Below, piece after piece: positions 31,868-45,697 of a DNA stretch of 52,967 nucleotides. Position 1 is the first letter of the stretch; every line of letters begins with the position of its first letter. This stretch comes from Schwartzia sp. (in: firmicutes). Its GTDB lineage: Bacteria > Bacillota > Negativicutes > Selenomonadales > Selenomonadaceae. The notes below the pieces were generated by a model that saw only the letters and a program-made list of their open reading frames with translations, ran no database searches and was not told the DNA's origin. The position numbers were made by a program, and so were the translations under genes. The stretch is taken from positions 1-52,967 of the forward strand of contig JAFNYY010000042.1 in assembly GCA_017383125.1 (NCBI GenBank), read 5' to 3'.

Positions 31868-32785
31868 ATGAGCATGGTTGTCATCGGAACAATCTTTGTA
31901 GATGTAAAGGGATTCCCCGCGGATGTTTATATCCCCGGCGGGAGAAATGCCGGCCGTATTGAGGAAGTACACGGCGGTGTTTCCCGCAATGTGGCAGAAA
32001 ACATTGCCCGGTCAGGATTTAATCCGACCTTCCTTAGTCTGGTAGACAACAGCGGAGCGGCTGTGGCAGTAGTATCCCGATTGGAGGCGGAAGGCGTAAA
32101 TACGAAATATATAAAGACTACTTCCGATGGCATGGGAACATGGCTGGCAATCTTTGATCATACCGGCGAGGTAGTGGCCAGCTTGTCCAAGCGGCCGAAT
32201 TTCCAGCCGCTGGCTGAGGTTATCCGTCAGCAGGGCGATGATATTTTCGGTGACTGTGACAGCATTCTGCTGGAAATCGATATAGAGGAAGCTGTGGTAA
32301 CGGAGACCTTCAAGTATGCGAAGAAATACAACAAGAAGGTTTACGCACTTATCTCTAACATGACAATAGCTCTTGAGCGAATGGAATACATCAGGGAATG
32401 TGAGTGCTTTGTCTGCAATCAGCAGGAAGCAGGAATTTTCTTCGGAGAGAATCTTGAGTCTGCTACGCCGGAGGAAATGGCGGCGATTCTCAGTGAGAAG
32501 GTCAAGGCCGCCGGAATGAAATCCATGATTGTTACCATGGCTGACAAAGGGGCTGCTTATGCTGACTGCAGCGGAAACCACGGAGTCTGCTCTGCCGAAA
32601 AGGTGAATGTGGTTGATACCACCGGAGCAGGGGACGCGTTCTTCTCCGGAATGGCGATGGGTCTCACCTGTGGAAAAACAATGGCAGAATCCTGCGCAAT
32701 CGGCACGAAGATTGCTGCTGCTGTCATCTGCACGACGGAAAATACCTGCCCGACCTTCACAAAGGCCGAGTTGGGTTTGGAATAA
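31868..32785 (+). CDS. PfkB-family carbohydrate kinase
   Basis: 305 residues. AAGGAG lies about 10 nt before the ATG; a second ATG is two codons in. GGVSRNVAENIARSG near 38 is PfkB signature 1. VDTTGAGDAFFSGMAMG near 250 is signature 2, with the catalytic aspartate in GAGDAF. The fold is ribokinase-like. The sugar or nucleoside substrate cannot be told; the compact size and GGVSRNVAENIA block resemble pseudouridine/nucleoside kinases. pcrA follows 22 bases downstream. Confidence 0.9.
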   Translation: MSMVVIGTIFVDVKGFPADVYIPGGRNAGRIEEVHGGVSRNVAENIARSGFNPTFLSLVDNSGAAVAVVSRLEAEGVNTKYIKTTSDGMGTWLAIFDHTGEVVASLSKRPNFQPLAEVIRQQGDDIFGDCDSILLEIDIEEAVVTETFKYAKKYNKKVYALISNMTIALERMEYIRECECFVCNQQEAGIFFGENLESATPEEMAAILSEKVKAAGMKSMIVTMADKGAAYADCSGNHGVCSAEKVNVVDTTGAGDAFFSGMAMGLTCGKTMAESCAIGTKIAAAVICTTENTCPTFTKAELGLE

Positions 32786-32807
32786 TTTGCATTTCAAAGG
32801 AACTTTT

Positions 32808-37341
<4,534 letters not shown>

Positions 37342-37392
37342 TAAAACGGCCTTTCTGCATACATGATTCATCGGCGCCTTCATAAATGTAAC

Positions 37393-37440
37393 GGCAGTGG
37401 AAAATGATTGAGTATTTTTCACTGCCTTATTTTTATTTAC
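37393..37440 (+). terminator. Terminator after ligA
   Basis: GGCAGTGGAAAAT pairs with ATTTTTCACTGCC (37393-37426), followed by TTATTTTTATTT. Its inner stem matches the terminators at 49038 and 52676. Confidence 0.85.
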
Positions 37441-37453
37441 TCCATGAAAACGC

Positions 37454-37482
37454 TTGAAAATTTCTTTAATCAGGGGCATAAT
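37454..37482 (+). promoter_or_regulatory. Promoter of the anchored unknown protein
   Basis: TTGAAA (37454-37459), a 17-nt spacer and CATAAT (37477-37482). Confidence 0.55.
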
Positions 37483-37546
37483 TACAGATTGAAGGACTAG
37501 CTGTTTTTTCAGATTTTTTCTGTTTATTTACGGAGGTAGAAAGGTA

Positions 37547-38602
37547 ATGATTAAACTGTCAACGGCCACAAAAATTAAACTGGCTGCCGTTGTAGTGTTT
37601 ATTCTGGCTATTGCGGCAGGCGGAGTGTACTGGTACTTCGGCTATCATATTAAGACTGCCGACTATGCGATGAAGAAGATTGAATCCTCGCTGAAGCTTC
37701 ACGATGCCGGTGATTTCCAGCACTATTACGATAAGGAATCGTTCGTGGAGAGAGTGACGGATGATGTGTCGGCGGGAATGCTGGATGACGGCACCTCGCT
37801 CAAGGGAGAAATGAGGACTGCGGTTCTGGAGTTCGTGAAGATTTTCCGTTCCCCGCTTAAGCAGAGCGTGGAGGGTATGACGAACCGCTTCATCCGTACC
37901 GGCAGCTTTTCCGGTGATGATGCTGCTGATAATATCCATATCGATTCAGCGATGCTTGTCCGCCGGCTGGGACTTGATACGGTAGAATACCGGGGAATCA
38001 AGTCCGTAGCAAATCACGATGAAAACGGAGAAAAGTATGCCATTGCCAAGGTAGCAGTGTATCAGCAGGCTGCTGATACGGAATTCCAGCTTGAGCTTAA
38101 GCTGGTGCCGGACAAGGAGGGGACATATCGCCTGACCTCTATTGAGAATCTGGCAGAATTCTTCGCCCTGACGGCGGCAAAGCGTCACGAAAGAATCGAT
38201 GAATATCTGAAGAAGACCGATACTCTGAACGAGGCTCACGATAAGAAGGTAGCTGCACTGGAGCAGCAGATGACACTGACCCTGGCATCCGGAAATCTCG
38301 GTATGCCGGCTACCCGCGAAAGGCTTCGCCGGGTGGTAGAGAATGAGCTGATGCAGGACTGGCAGGTTCGGCTTTCCGCATTGGAGGCAATCGGTGTCCC
38401 TGATGAGGTGCAGACTCTCCACAATCTTTATGTGAAGAATGCCAAGGAGAATATCGCCTATGCCAAGGATTATGCGACCTGGCTGGTTGACAAAAACGGC
38501 AGCACTATCAGCAATGCACTGAATCATCAGAAAGAGGCAAAAACTCTGGCCCGTGAAGCGGCAAAAATCAGAAAACAGATTAAGAGCAATGAAGGTATCT
38601 AA
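37547..38602 (+). CDS. Membrane-anchored protein of unknown function
   Basis: 351 residues. One N-terminal membrane span (about 9-31) is followed by an exported domain. The region ADYAMKKIESSLKLHDAGDFQHYYD resembles the repeat-like start of DUF2939 proteins, but this is weak. Residues ~60-200 are mixed alpha/beta; residues ~205-351 are charged helices and may form coiled coil. There is no catalytic motif. CGGAGG lies upstream of the ATG and the gene has a promoter of its own. maf follows 20 bases downstream, so it may be the first gene of a maf-radC unit. Confidence 0.75.
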   Translation: MIKLSTATKIKLAAVVVFILAIAAGGVYWYFGYHIKTADYAMKKIESSLKLHDAGDFQHYYDKESFVERVTDDVSAGMLDDGTSLKGEMRTAVLEFVKIFRSPLKQSVEGMTNRFIRTGSFSGDDAADNIHIDSAMLVRRLGLDTVEYRGIKSVANHDENGEKYAIAKVAVYQQAADTEFQLELKLVPDKEGTYRLTSIENLAEFFALTAAKRHERIDEYLKKTDTLNEAHDKKVAALEQQMTLTLASGNLGMPATRERLRRVVENELMQDWQVRLSALEAIGVPDEVQTLHNLYVKNAKENIAYAKDYATWLVDKNGSTISNALNHQKEAKTLAREAAKIRKQIKSNEGI

Positions 38603-38622
38603 TCTCTGAGAGGTTGTAAATA

Positions 38623-39243
38623 ATGATAATACTGGCATCCTCGTCCCCTAGGCGCACTGAGCTGCTGACGGCTGCAGGGATAAAGCATCGGGTATTGACG
38701 GAAAATACTTCGGAAATAAAAGACGGTACACCGGCAGAGGTGGTAATGGAAAATGCCCGATTGAAGGCTGAGGCTGTGGCTACGGCAATTTCCGACGGTA
38801 AATATCAGGATGAGTCTGAAAGCCTGAAGGGGCTTCCGGTACTTGGTGCTGATACGATTGTGGCTTTGGAGTCTGAGGCCGACGATGGTGCTTTCCGCAT
38901 CTTTGGCAAGCCAAAGGGTGAGGGAGAGGCCCGTGAAATGCTGATGACTCTTTCCGGCCGGACTCATTCCGTGTACACCGGAATCTGTCTCATCAGGGAC
39001 GGACAGGAATATACGGCCGTGGACATGACAGCGGTGCATTTCCTTCCCTTGACTCGGGAGTCTATTGACCGGTATATTGTCAGCGGCGAATGGCAGGGCA
39101 AGGCAGGAGCCTATGCGGTGCAGGGAAGGGCGATGGCCTTCGTAGACCGCTTGGAAGGCTCTGCGGCAAATGTCATCGGCCTGCCGGTACATGCCCTCGT
39201 GGCTTTGGCAGAAGAAAACGGGATGAATCTCTATGGGGATTAA
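38623..39243 (+). CDS. maf: Maf-family nucleoside triphosphate pyrophosphatase
   Basis: 206 residues. The N-terminus IILASSSPRRTELL is the substrate motif. VLGADTIVALE (catalytic aspartate in GADT), FGKPKGEGEAREML, LSGRTHSVYTG and GEWQGKAGAYAVQG complete the family set. Such enzymes hydrolyse modified or canonical pyrimidine NTPs; in Bacillus Maf also affects septation. The stop overlaps the radC start by 11 bases. Position upstream of radC-mreBCD is the classic Firmicute arrangement. Confidence 0.95.
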   Translation: MIILASSSPRRTELLTAAGIKHRVLTENTSEIKDGTPAEVVMENARLKAEAVATAISDGKYQDESESLKGLPVLGADTIVALESEADDGAFRIFGKPKGEGEAREMLMTLSGRTHSVYTGICLIRDGQEYTAVDMTAVHFLPLTRESIDRYIVSGEWQGKAGAYAVQGRAMAFVDRLEGSAANVIGLPVHALVALAEENGMNLYGD

Positions 39244-39928
39244 GATATCAGATATGCCTGCACAGGAGATGCCACGGGAGAAGCTTATACGCCGTGGGCC
39301 TGAGGCTCTGACGGATGCCGAACTGCTGGCTATTCTGCTGGGATCAGGTACGAGCCGTCATTCTGTTCCTGAACTGGCCCAGATGATTATTAACGAGCAG
39401 GGAAGCGATGGACTGACAGGCCTGGCTAGACTGGGCTATGGGGAGCTGAAGCAGCTTCACGGTCTTGGCGAGGCAAAGGCAACGAAGCTTTTGGCAGCGC
39501 TGGAGCTTGGTAAACGCTCGATACGCCCTGTCAACCTGCCGGTAAAGATTCAGTCCTCGGCTGACGCTGTTGGATACTTTCTGCAGCGCTTTGCGGAGCT
39601 GGATTTGACGGTGGAAAACTTTTTGGTACTGTCCCTTGACTCTCAACTTCATCCGATTAGCTGCCGCCGTATCAGCAACGGTACGGTGAATATGACTGTA
39701 GCGCATCCCCGGGAGGTAATGCGTGAGGTCATTCGGGCCGCTGCGTCGTCCTTTCTAGTGGCGCACAATCACCCATCGGGAGATATGAGACCTAGCAGCG
39801 ACGATCTGCTGCTGACAAAGCGGTTGGTCAAGGCAGGGGAAACAATGATGATTCCGCTGGCAGACCACATAATCGTTTCCGGCAGGGAGTATGTATCTCT
39901 CAGAGATGAGGGAATAATCGAAGACTAG
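39233..39928 (+). CDS. radC: RadC/JAB1-MPN domain protein
   Basis: 231 residues. The N-terminal half has a helix-hairpin-helix element (LKQLHGLGEAKATKLLAALELGKR). The C-terminal JAMM metal motif is VAHNHPSGDMRPSSDD, with H-x-H-x10-D spacing intact. PREKLIRRGPEALTDAELLAILLGSG opens the protein as in all RadC. Despite the name, a repair role is doubtful and the peptidase-like activity is not shown. It overlaps maf and is followed by the mreB promoter. Confidence 0.95.
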   Translation: MGIKISDMPAQEMPREKLIRRGPEALTDAELLAILLGSGTSRHSVPELAQMIINEQGSDGLTGLARLGYGELKQLHGLGEAKATKLLAALELGKRSIRPVNLPVKIQSSADAVGYFLQRFAELDLTVENFLVLSLDSQLHPISCRRISNGTVNMTVAHPREVMREVIRAAASSFLVAHNHPSGDMRPSSDDLLLTKRLVKAGETMMIPLADHIIVSGREYVSLRDEGIIED

Positions 39929-39963
39929 ACTGTAAAATATGTTGCGGTCATCTGTGATTTTCA

Positions 39964-39992
39964 TTGCAGAACAGATAAAAAAATAGTAAAAT
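39964..39992 (+). promoter_or_regulatory. Promoter of the mreBCD-PBP2 operon
   Basis: TTGCAG (39964-39969), a 17-nt spacer and TAAAAT (39987-39992), 40 nt before mreB. Confidence 0.65.
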
Positions 39993-40031
39993 ATATGGGA
40001 ATTTTTTTGAAAACAGGAAGGGGAATTTGAA

Positions 40032-41072
40032 ATGTGGAGTCTGTTTGACGCACTTTCTCGCGATATGGGTATAGATTTGGGTACAGCAAATACGCTGGTC
40101 CATGTGAAGGGTAAAGGTATTGTCCTTCGTGAGCCTTCTGTCGTAGCAATCAAGAGTGAAACCGGTGAGGTTCTTGCCGTAGGTGAAGAAGCCAAGCGTA
40201 TGATTGGCCGTACTCCCGGTAGCATTCGGGCTATCCGTCCTATGAAGGATGGCGTTATTGCTGATTTTGATGTTACTCAGGCCATGCTGAAGTATTTCAT
40301 CCGCAAGGCGATGAATGCCCGTTCCTTTGTTCGTCCCCGTGTCGTCGTAGGTGTTCCTTCCGGGGTTACCGAGGTCGAGAAGCGTGCCGTTATCGATGCG
40401 GCTCAGCAGGCAGGCGCCCGTGAGGCGTACCTTATCGAGGAGCCGATGGCTGCCGCTATCGGTGCCGGTCTTCCGGTCGAAGATGCTACCGGAAGCATGG
40501 TCGTAGATATCGGCGGCGGCACCACCGAAATCGCCGTTATTTCTCTCGGCGGCATCGTTACCAGCCGCTCTATCCGCATCGGCGGCGATGAGCTGGATTC
40601 TTCCATTGTCCAGTATGTCAAGCGTAAGTACAACCTGATGATTGGTGACCGCACCGCTGAAGAAATAAAGGTTACTATCGGTGCTGCAATCGTAGACCCC
40701 AACAACGACAAGACCATGGAAATCCGCGGTCGTGACCTTGTAACCGGTCTGCCGAAGAATCTGAATATCCATGCCAGTGAAATCCGCGAGGCGTTGGACG
40801 AGCCTATTTATAAGATTATTGATGCAGTCAAGGGTACCCTTGAGAAGACTCCTCCTGAGCTGGCGGCCGATGTAATGGATCACGGCATCATGATGACCGG
40901 CGGCGGAGCTCTCCTGACGAACTTCGACCGTCTCCTCAGCCATGAGACCGGAATACCGGTGCTGGTGTCCGAGGATGCGCTCTCCTGTGTAGGTGAGGGT
41001 ACCGGCCGAGCTCTGGAGAATATCGATCTACTGAAGCGGGTTGTAATGACTGCAAATAAGATTCGTCATTGA
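40032..41072 (+). CDS. mreB: Rod-shape actin homologue MreB
   Basis: 346 residues, normal length. Actin-fold ATP site: [19 protein letters not shown] (phosphate 1), [19 protein letters not shown] (phosphate 2) and [18 protein letters not shown] (adenosine). It polymerises under the inner membrane and guides lateral wall synthesis. AGGAAGGGGA precedes the ATG. First gene of the mreB-mreC-mreD-mrdA unit. Confidence 0.98.
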   Translation: MWSLFDALSRDMGIDLGTANTLVHVKGKGIVLREPSVVAIKSETGEVLAVGEEAKRMIGRTPGSIRAIRPMKDGVIADFDVTQAMLKYFIRKAMNARSFVRPRVVVGVPSGVTEVEKRAVIDAAQQAGAREAYLIEEPMAAAIGAGLPVEDATGSMVVDIGGGTTEIAVISLGGIVTSRSIRIGGDELDSSIVQYVKRKYNLMIGDRTAEEIKVTIGAAIVDPNNDKTMEIRGRDLVTGLPKNLNIHASEIREALDEPIYKIIDAVKGTLEKTPPELAADVMDHGIMMTGGGALLTNFDRLLSHETGIPVLVSEDALSCVGEGTGRALENIDLLKRVVMTANKIRH

Positions 41073-41092
41073 TTCACGGATAGCTTAAAACC

Positions 41093-42010
41093 ATGAGTAA
41101 AATCAAAAATGACGAGCATAGCGGTCGTGCCGCGCTGATTTTGGCAGTCGTGTTCGTCGGTGTTTTCTGCAGCGTGTTCTTTGCCGATAAGGGGCGCTTT
41201 GAGCTGCCCTTTTCAACTCCCTCTCTGATGACTGTGTTTGCTCCGTTTCAGCGGGCGGCGTCCTGGGTCGGGGGCAAATATCAGGATATAACTTCAGATG
41301 TCTGGGATATGATCACTCTCCATGAGCAGAACAAGATGCTACGCAATGAGGTGCGGGAGCTTCGTGAGCAGAACCGCAAGGCAGCGGAATATGCCGCCGA
41401 AAACAGCCGCCTGAGAGAACTGCTTGGCTACAAAAATTCTGCCGGACAGTTTGACCTGATGATTTGCAGTGTCATCGGCCGTGAGGCGGCGACCTGGACA
41501 AGTGTAATCACGGTCAACAAGGGCAGCAATGACGGGATAAAAAAGAATATGGCCGCGGTGACGAATCACGGGCTTATCGGTCATGTCACCGAGGTGGGAC
41601 CTGTTTCCTGCCGGATTGAGCTTGTGACGGATCCCCGTGCGGCGGTTGCCGTTCTTGACCAGCGTTCCCGCATAGCCGGTATTGTTCAGGGTGACATCGC
41701 TGATATCTACCGGGCCAGAATGGTAAACATTCCCCGCAGTGCGGATGTGGCGGTTGGAGATACCATAGTTACCAGCGGATTTGGCGGCATTTATCCGAAG
41801 GGTCTGGTAGTTGGTACCGTCTCTGAGGTGAAAAATGATGCCGGCGGACTGCTGAAGTATGCCATCCTTGAGTCTTCCGCAGACCTTCAGAAACTGGAGG
41901 ATGTGGCGATTATCATTGCTTCCCGGGAATCGGCGCCTGAGCCGCTTACCCCTCAGGCAGTGACTCCGGGAACGGAGAACCTTGATTCCTACAACGGTGG
42001 ACGGCCATGA
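41093..42010 (+). CDS. mreC: Rod shape-determining protein MreC
   Basis: 305 residues. One N-terminal membrane span (about 13-30), a coiled coil (EQNKMLRNEVRELREQNRKAAEYAAENSRLRELL, about 82-116), then the periplasmic double beta-barrel (VITVNKGSNDGIKKNM, GIVQGDIADIYRARMVNIPRSADVAVGDTIVTSGFGGIYPKGLVVG). It scaffolds PBP2 and the elongation machinery. The final ~25 residues are P/T-rich. mreD overlaps by 4 bases. Confidence 0.96.
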   Translation: MSKIKNDEHSGRAALILAVVFVGVFCSVFFADKGRFELPFSTPSLMTVFAPFQRAASWVGGKYQDITSDVWDMITLHEQNKMLRNEVRELREQNRKAAEYAAENSRLRELLGYKNSAGQFDLMICSVIGREAATWTSVITVNKGSNDGIKKNMAAVTNHGLIGHVTEVGPVSCRIELVTDPRAAVAVLDQRSRIAGIVQGDIADIYRARMVNIPRSADVAVGDTIVTSGFGGIYPKGLVVGTVSEVKNDAGGLLKYAILESSADLQKLEDVAIIIASRESAPEPLTPQAVTPGTENLDSYNGGRP

Positions 42011-42516
42011 AGCAGCTCGGTGTGTGGGCTGCTGCGGTCATCAGCCTTTTCGTATTGGAAGTATCTCTCATGCCTTACTTTGCCTTTCGAGGCGTAGGGC
42101 CTGATTTTCTGCTTATCTTTGCGGTGTCTCTTACGATTCTGCAGGGGACTCGTCTTGGCGTTTTTTCCGCCTTTTGTTTTGGTCTGTTGGAGGACATCGT
42201 AACCGGCAGCTTTTTCGGAGTACATACTTTGGCAAAGATGACAGCAGCTTTTGTCTGCGGCCTTCTCTGCAACAGAGTTTTCCGCGAACAGACGGTTTTG
42301 CCGCTGGTAAGCTCACTGGGAGCCGCGGCAATTCAATATAGCGTTATTTTGGGAATGGTGTATCTGCTGGGGTATAATCCGAGTGTTTCTTCTACTGTAG
42401 GAGATATACTTCTGCCCCGGATGGTGTATAATTTCATTTTTGCCCTGCCGATACATCGGCTGGTAATCATGCTCTGCGATAACTATTGGCCGGGGCAGCG
42501 TTCAAAAGAATCGTAA
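42007..42516 (+). CDS. mreD: Rod shape-determining protein MreD
   Basis: 169 residues with five to six membrane spans. The helix-3 segment LGVFSAFCFGLLEDIVTGSFFGVHTLAKMTAAFVCG carries the D-x-x-x-G-x-x-x-G pattern of MreD. It is an inner-membrane partner of MreC and PBP2. The ATG overlaps the mreC stop. Confidence 0.93.
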   Translation: MKQLGVWAAAVISLFVLEVSLMPYFAFRGVGPDFLLIFAVSLTILQGTRLGVFSAFCFGLLEDIVTGSFFGVHTLAKMTAAFVCGLLCNRVFREQTVLPLVSSLGAAAIQYSVILGMVYLLGYNPSVSSTVGDILLPRMVYNFIFALPIHRLVIMLCDNYWPGQRSKES

Positions 42517-42530
42517 GCTGTATTTTTGAT

Positions 42531-42550
42531 AGGACACCTGCGGGTGTCCT
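42531..42550 (+). other. Hairpin between mreD and PBP2 gene
   Basis: AGGACACC (42531-42538) pairs perfectly with GGTGTCCT (42543-42550) around TGCG. No T-run follows on the 3' side (AATTTC), while a T-run precedes it. It may attenuate or stabilise the mRNA inside the operon rather than end it. Confidence 0.6.
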
Positions 42551-42574
42551 AATTTCAACATAAGGAGTAGAGTC

Positions 42575-44659
42575 GTGGCTAACGAATACGAAGGCCGGCT
42601 GCGGGTCCTTGGTATCGTTGTTATCCTGATTATTTCTGCACTTATTCTGAGAGCAGGCTATCTGCAGGTATACAACGGCGAATACTATTCCCGTCTGGCG
42701 GACGGCAACAGAATACGCGTTATTCCGTACACTGCACCTCGTGGACTTTTCTACGATCGTCATGGGGAAAGCCTTGTCTCAAATCGTCCGGGTTTTACTG
42801 TCAGCCTGATGCCGCTTAATTCTCCGGTAAGTGATGATGTGGTGAACCGGCTGGCGAAGCTGCTGAATGTGCCGGCTCAGGATATCAAGGAGAGAATCGG
42901 TGTCGCTGAGGGTGTAGACCCGATACGCATTAAATATGATGTGAGCTTGGAGATAATCTCCATTATCGAGGAGCAGAAGGACTTGTTCCCTGGTGTTATC
43001 ATCGAGGTTCAGCCCATTAGAAAATATATAAACAACCAGCTGGCAGCGCATGCCCTCGGCTATGTTGCGGAAATTTCCGATGATGAACTGGAAGCGAAAA
43101 AGGATCAGGATTACCGCATCGGTGATATCATCGGCAAATACGGTTTGGAACGATTCTATGATAAGGAACTGAGAGGACTTCGCGGCGGCCGTCAGGTAGA
43201 GGTAGATGTAGCTGGTACACCGGTGCAGATTCTCGGCAGCAAGGATGCTGTTCCCGGCAATGATATTTATCTGACTATCGATAAGAGAATACAGGAGGCC
43301 ACCGAAAGGGCTGTCGACGGTGTGCTGGCACATCTGGATACGCAGGGTGCCGCAGCGGTCGTCATGAATCCCCAGACCGGTGAAGTGCAGGCTATGGTCA
43401 GCCGACCTACCTTTGATCCTAACAAGTTTATCAATGGTATAAGCCAGAAGGATTGGCAGGAAATTATAGAGAATCCTTTTTATACCATGGATAACAAGGT
43501 AATCAGCGGCGAATATCCGCCGGGCTCAACCTTCAAAATCATCACCGGTACGGCAGCACTTAATGAAGGAAAGGTAACCCCAGATGAAAAGATTTTAGAT
43601 AACGGTGTGTACTGGATTGACGAAAAGACAAATGCTGCGGGAGAAGTTCTCGGCTGGATAAACTTTGCGGAAGCCATGGCGCACTCCGATAATATTTATT
43701 TCTATGAGATGGGTTATCGTCTTGGCATTGACAATCTGGAAAAATATGCCCGGATGTTCGGCCTTGGACGCAAGACCGGTATAAATCTGCCCTTCGAGAG
43801 CGAGGGACTGGTGGCAAACAGGAAGTATAAGCAGGAGGTCTTTGAAGACGAGTGGTATATTTCCGAGACACTCGACGCCGCTATCGGACAGGGCTTCAAT
43901 CTGGTAACGCCGCTGCAGGCAGCAATGGTTATGAGCCAGATGGCAACCGGCGGCAAGTGCTACCGGCCCTACCTTGTAGATAAAATCGTCGCACCGGACG
44001 GTACTGTGGTGAAAAAATTTGAACCCACACTGGACCACGAACTTGAGGTGCCGGACAATATTATCCGCCTTGTACAGAACAGTCTGAACGATGTAACGAA
44101 CTATGGTACCGCGGCCTCCTTCTTTGGCTCCGGATTCCCGGTTAAAATTGCCGGTAAAACTGGTACGGCGGAGAATCCCCAGGGTCGTGACCACGGCTGG
44201 TTCGTTGCTTACGGCCCCTTTGAGAACCCCAATGTAGTAGTGGCGGTAATCGTTGAGCAGGGTGGCTTCGGTGCCAGCTCGGCGGTGCCTATCGGTCGGG
44301 AAATTCTCTCGGCAATATTCAATCCTCCGGAATCGGTTCAGACTGATAAGAAGGCAGCTGATAATCCGGGAACGGACCACAGGGATGGCGTGAAGCCTGC
44401 TGTGGGGAATGGAACCGGTTCTGTGGGAACGGAACGGGGAGCTGCAGCTGACGGCGGCAGTTATCAGGCAGAAGAATCCGGCAGACAGTCAACTGGCGAT
44501 GTTTCTCAGCCTGCTGTCGGAAGTGAAAAGCAGGAAAAGCAGGAGCCTGAGCATCTGCCGAAGCGCCGCTCTGCTCCGGAGCCGCGACAAAAGCCCGCAC
44601 CGGCCCCCAAGCCTCCGGCTGTTCCAAAGCCGGCATCTACGGCAGGAAAGGAAAACTAA
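42575..44659 (+). CDS. mrdA: Penicillin-binding protein 2 (elongation transpeptidase)
   Basis: 694 residues from GTG 42575, with AAGGAG about 9 nt upstream. There is an N-terminal anchor (about 8-27), then the pedestal domain (APRGLFYDRHGESLVSNRPGF) and the transpeptidase. Active-site motifs are S318-TFK321 (SxxK), S371-D-N and K528-TG. It cross-links lateral wall peptidoglycan with MreBCD. The last ~110 residues are a low-complexity tail rich in G, E, Q, then P, K and A, not typical of the family core. RodA is not in the window. Confidence 0.96.
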   Translation: MANEYEGRLRVLGIVVILIISALILRAGYLQVYNGEYYSRLADGNRIRVIPYTAPRGLFYDRHGESLVSNRPGFTVSLMPLNSPVSDDVVNRLAKLLNVPAQDIKERIGVAEGVDPIRIKYDVSLEIISIIEEQKDLFPGVIIEVQPIRKYINNQLAAHALGYVAEISDDELEAKKDQDYRIGDIIGKYGLERFYDKELRGLRGGRQVEVDVAGTPVQILGSKDAVPGNDIYLTIDKRIQEATERAVDGVLAHLDTQGAAAVVMNPQTGEVQAMVSRPTFDPNKFINGISQKDWQEIIENPFYTMDNKVISGEYPPGSTFKIITGTAALNEGKVTPDEKILDNGVYWIDEKTNAAGEVLGWINFAEAMAHSDNIYFYEMGYRLGIDNLEKYARMFGLGRKTGINLPFESEGLVANRKYKQEVFEDEWYISETLDAAIGQGFNLVTPLQAAMVMSQMATGGKCYRPYLVDKIVAPDGTVVKKFEPTLDHELEVPDNIIRLVQNSLNDVTNYGTAASFFGSGFPVKIAGKTGTAENPQGRDHGWFVAYGPFENPNVVVAVIVEQGGFGASSAVPIGREILSAIFNPPESVQTDKKAADNPGTDHRDGVKPAVGNGTGSVGTERGAAADGGSYQAEESGRQSTGDVSQPAVGSEKQEKQEPEHLPKRRSAPEPRQKPAPAPKPPAVPKPASTAGKEN

Positions 44660-44677
44660 GCGGTTAAATAAAAAGAC

Positions 44678-44732
44678 AATTCCCTCAAATCTACTGAAAG
44701 ACAATCTTTAGGAAGATTTGAGGGAATTTTGC
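44678..44732 (+). terminator. Terminator after the PBP2 gene
   Basis: A perfect 15-bp stem (44678-44692 with 44714-44728) carries A-rich and T-rich ends, so it could work in both directions. The 3' T-run is short (TTTTG). Confidence 0.8.
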
Positions 44733-44827
44733 TGTAATGAAAGCTTCTGCCAAGTGACAGGCGAGCGGTGAAGAGAAAGGTCGATTCACAAATGGCCGCC
44801 GTGGAATGCAAATAGGAAGAAATAACC

Positions 44828-44857
44828 TTGCAATTTCTTGAATGTCTGCATTATAAT
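44828..44857 (+). promoter_or_regulatory. Promoter of minCDE
   Basis: TTGCAA (44828-44833), an 18-nt spacer and a perfect TATAAT (44852-44857), 58 nt before minC. Confidence 0.65.
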
Positions 44858-44915
44858 ACAAGAGGTTAAAAATAAATATGTTTTGGTGAGTATTTCTTTA
44901 TAAGGATATATTATT

Positions 44916-45689
44916 ATGAGTGAAGAGCTTGTAAAGTTTAAAGGCAGCGCTGCAGGTCTTCAGCTGACAATTGCAGCGGGTGCTGATATAGAGGATGTCC
45001 TCAGCGAGCTCCGTGACAAATTGGAGTCGGAGTGGGGCAGCAGATTTTTCCGGCGGGGTACGCTGGTTCTTCTCATGCCCGGGGTGATACCGCAGGAGGA
45101 CGAGGAAAGGTTTACCAAGCTGTTCCGTCAGCACGGCGTGTTCTTTAGAGTGGAGGACGCCGAGGCGGAGCTGCGGGAAACGAGGGCAAGACAGGCGGCC
45201 TATGCTCAGGCTGTCGCAGTGCCGCAGCCGACAGTAGAGAGTACACCGGTGACGGCAGCACCTGAGCCTGTAAGTGCACCTGCTGTGCAGGCACCTCCAC
45301 CGGTAGCCTTCAACGCAAATGAAGTACCTCAGCCGCTGGCTACTGCTGCGGAACCGGGTACTGTTCCCATGAAGGTAGTTAACCGGACGGTGCGGAGCGG
45401 TGAGAGTATTTCCTCCCGCGGCGGCGTTCTCATTGTCGGCAATGTAAATGCCGGTGCTGAAATTATTGCCGGCGGCTCCATTGATATCAGAGGAGTCTGC
45501 AAGGGACTTGTCCATGCAGGAGCCTACGGAGACAGGACGGCGGTCATCGTTGCCGACTGCCTGATGCCGGTGCAGATACGAATCGCCGATATAATCGCCC
45601 AGTCTCCGGAAGGGATGGTCAGACCGACAAAGGCTGAGCGTGCGCAGATAAGAGATAATGCAATCGTCATAGAGACCATAGAAAGGTAG
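44916..45689 (+). CDS. minC: Septum-site determining protein MinC
   Basis: 257 residues. The N-terminal domain (1-100, VKFKGSAAGLQLTI, RRGTLVLLMPG) inhibits FtsZ assembly. A ~60-residue A/P/V-rich linker follows. The C-terminal beta-helix (RSGESISSRGGVLIVGNVNAGAEIIAGGSIDIRG, LVHAGAYGD) binds MinD. It blocks division away from midcell. minD starts 8 bases after the stop. Confidence 0.96.
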   Translation: MSEELVKFKGSAAGLQLTIAAGADIEDVLSELRDKLESEWGSRFFRRGTLVLLMPGVIPQEDEERFTKLFRQHGVFFRVEDAEAELRETRARQAAYAQAVAVPQPTVESTPVTAAPEPVSAPAVQAPPPVAFNANEVPQPLATAAEPGTVPMKVVNRTVRSGESISSRGGVLIVGNVNAGAEIIAGGSIDIRGVCKGLVHAGAYGDRTAVIVADCLMPVQIRIADIIAQSPEGMVRPTKAERAQIRDNAIVIETIER

Positions 45690-45697
45690 GAATATAA

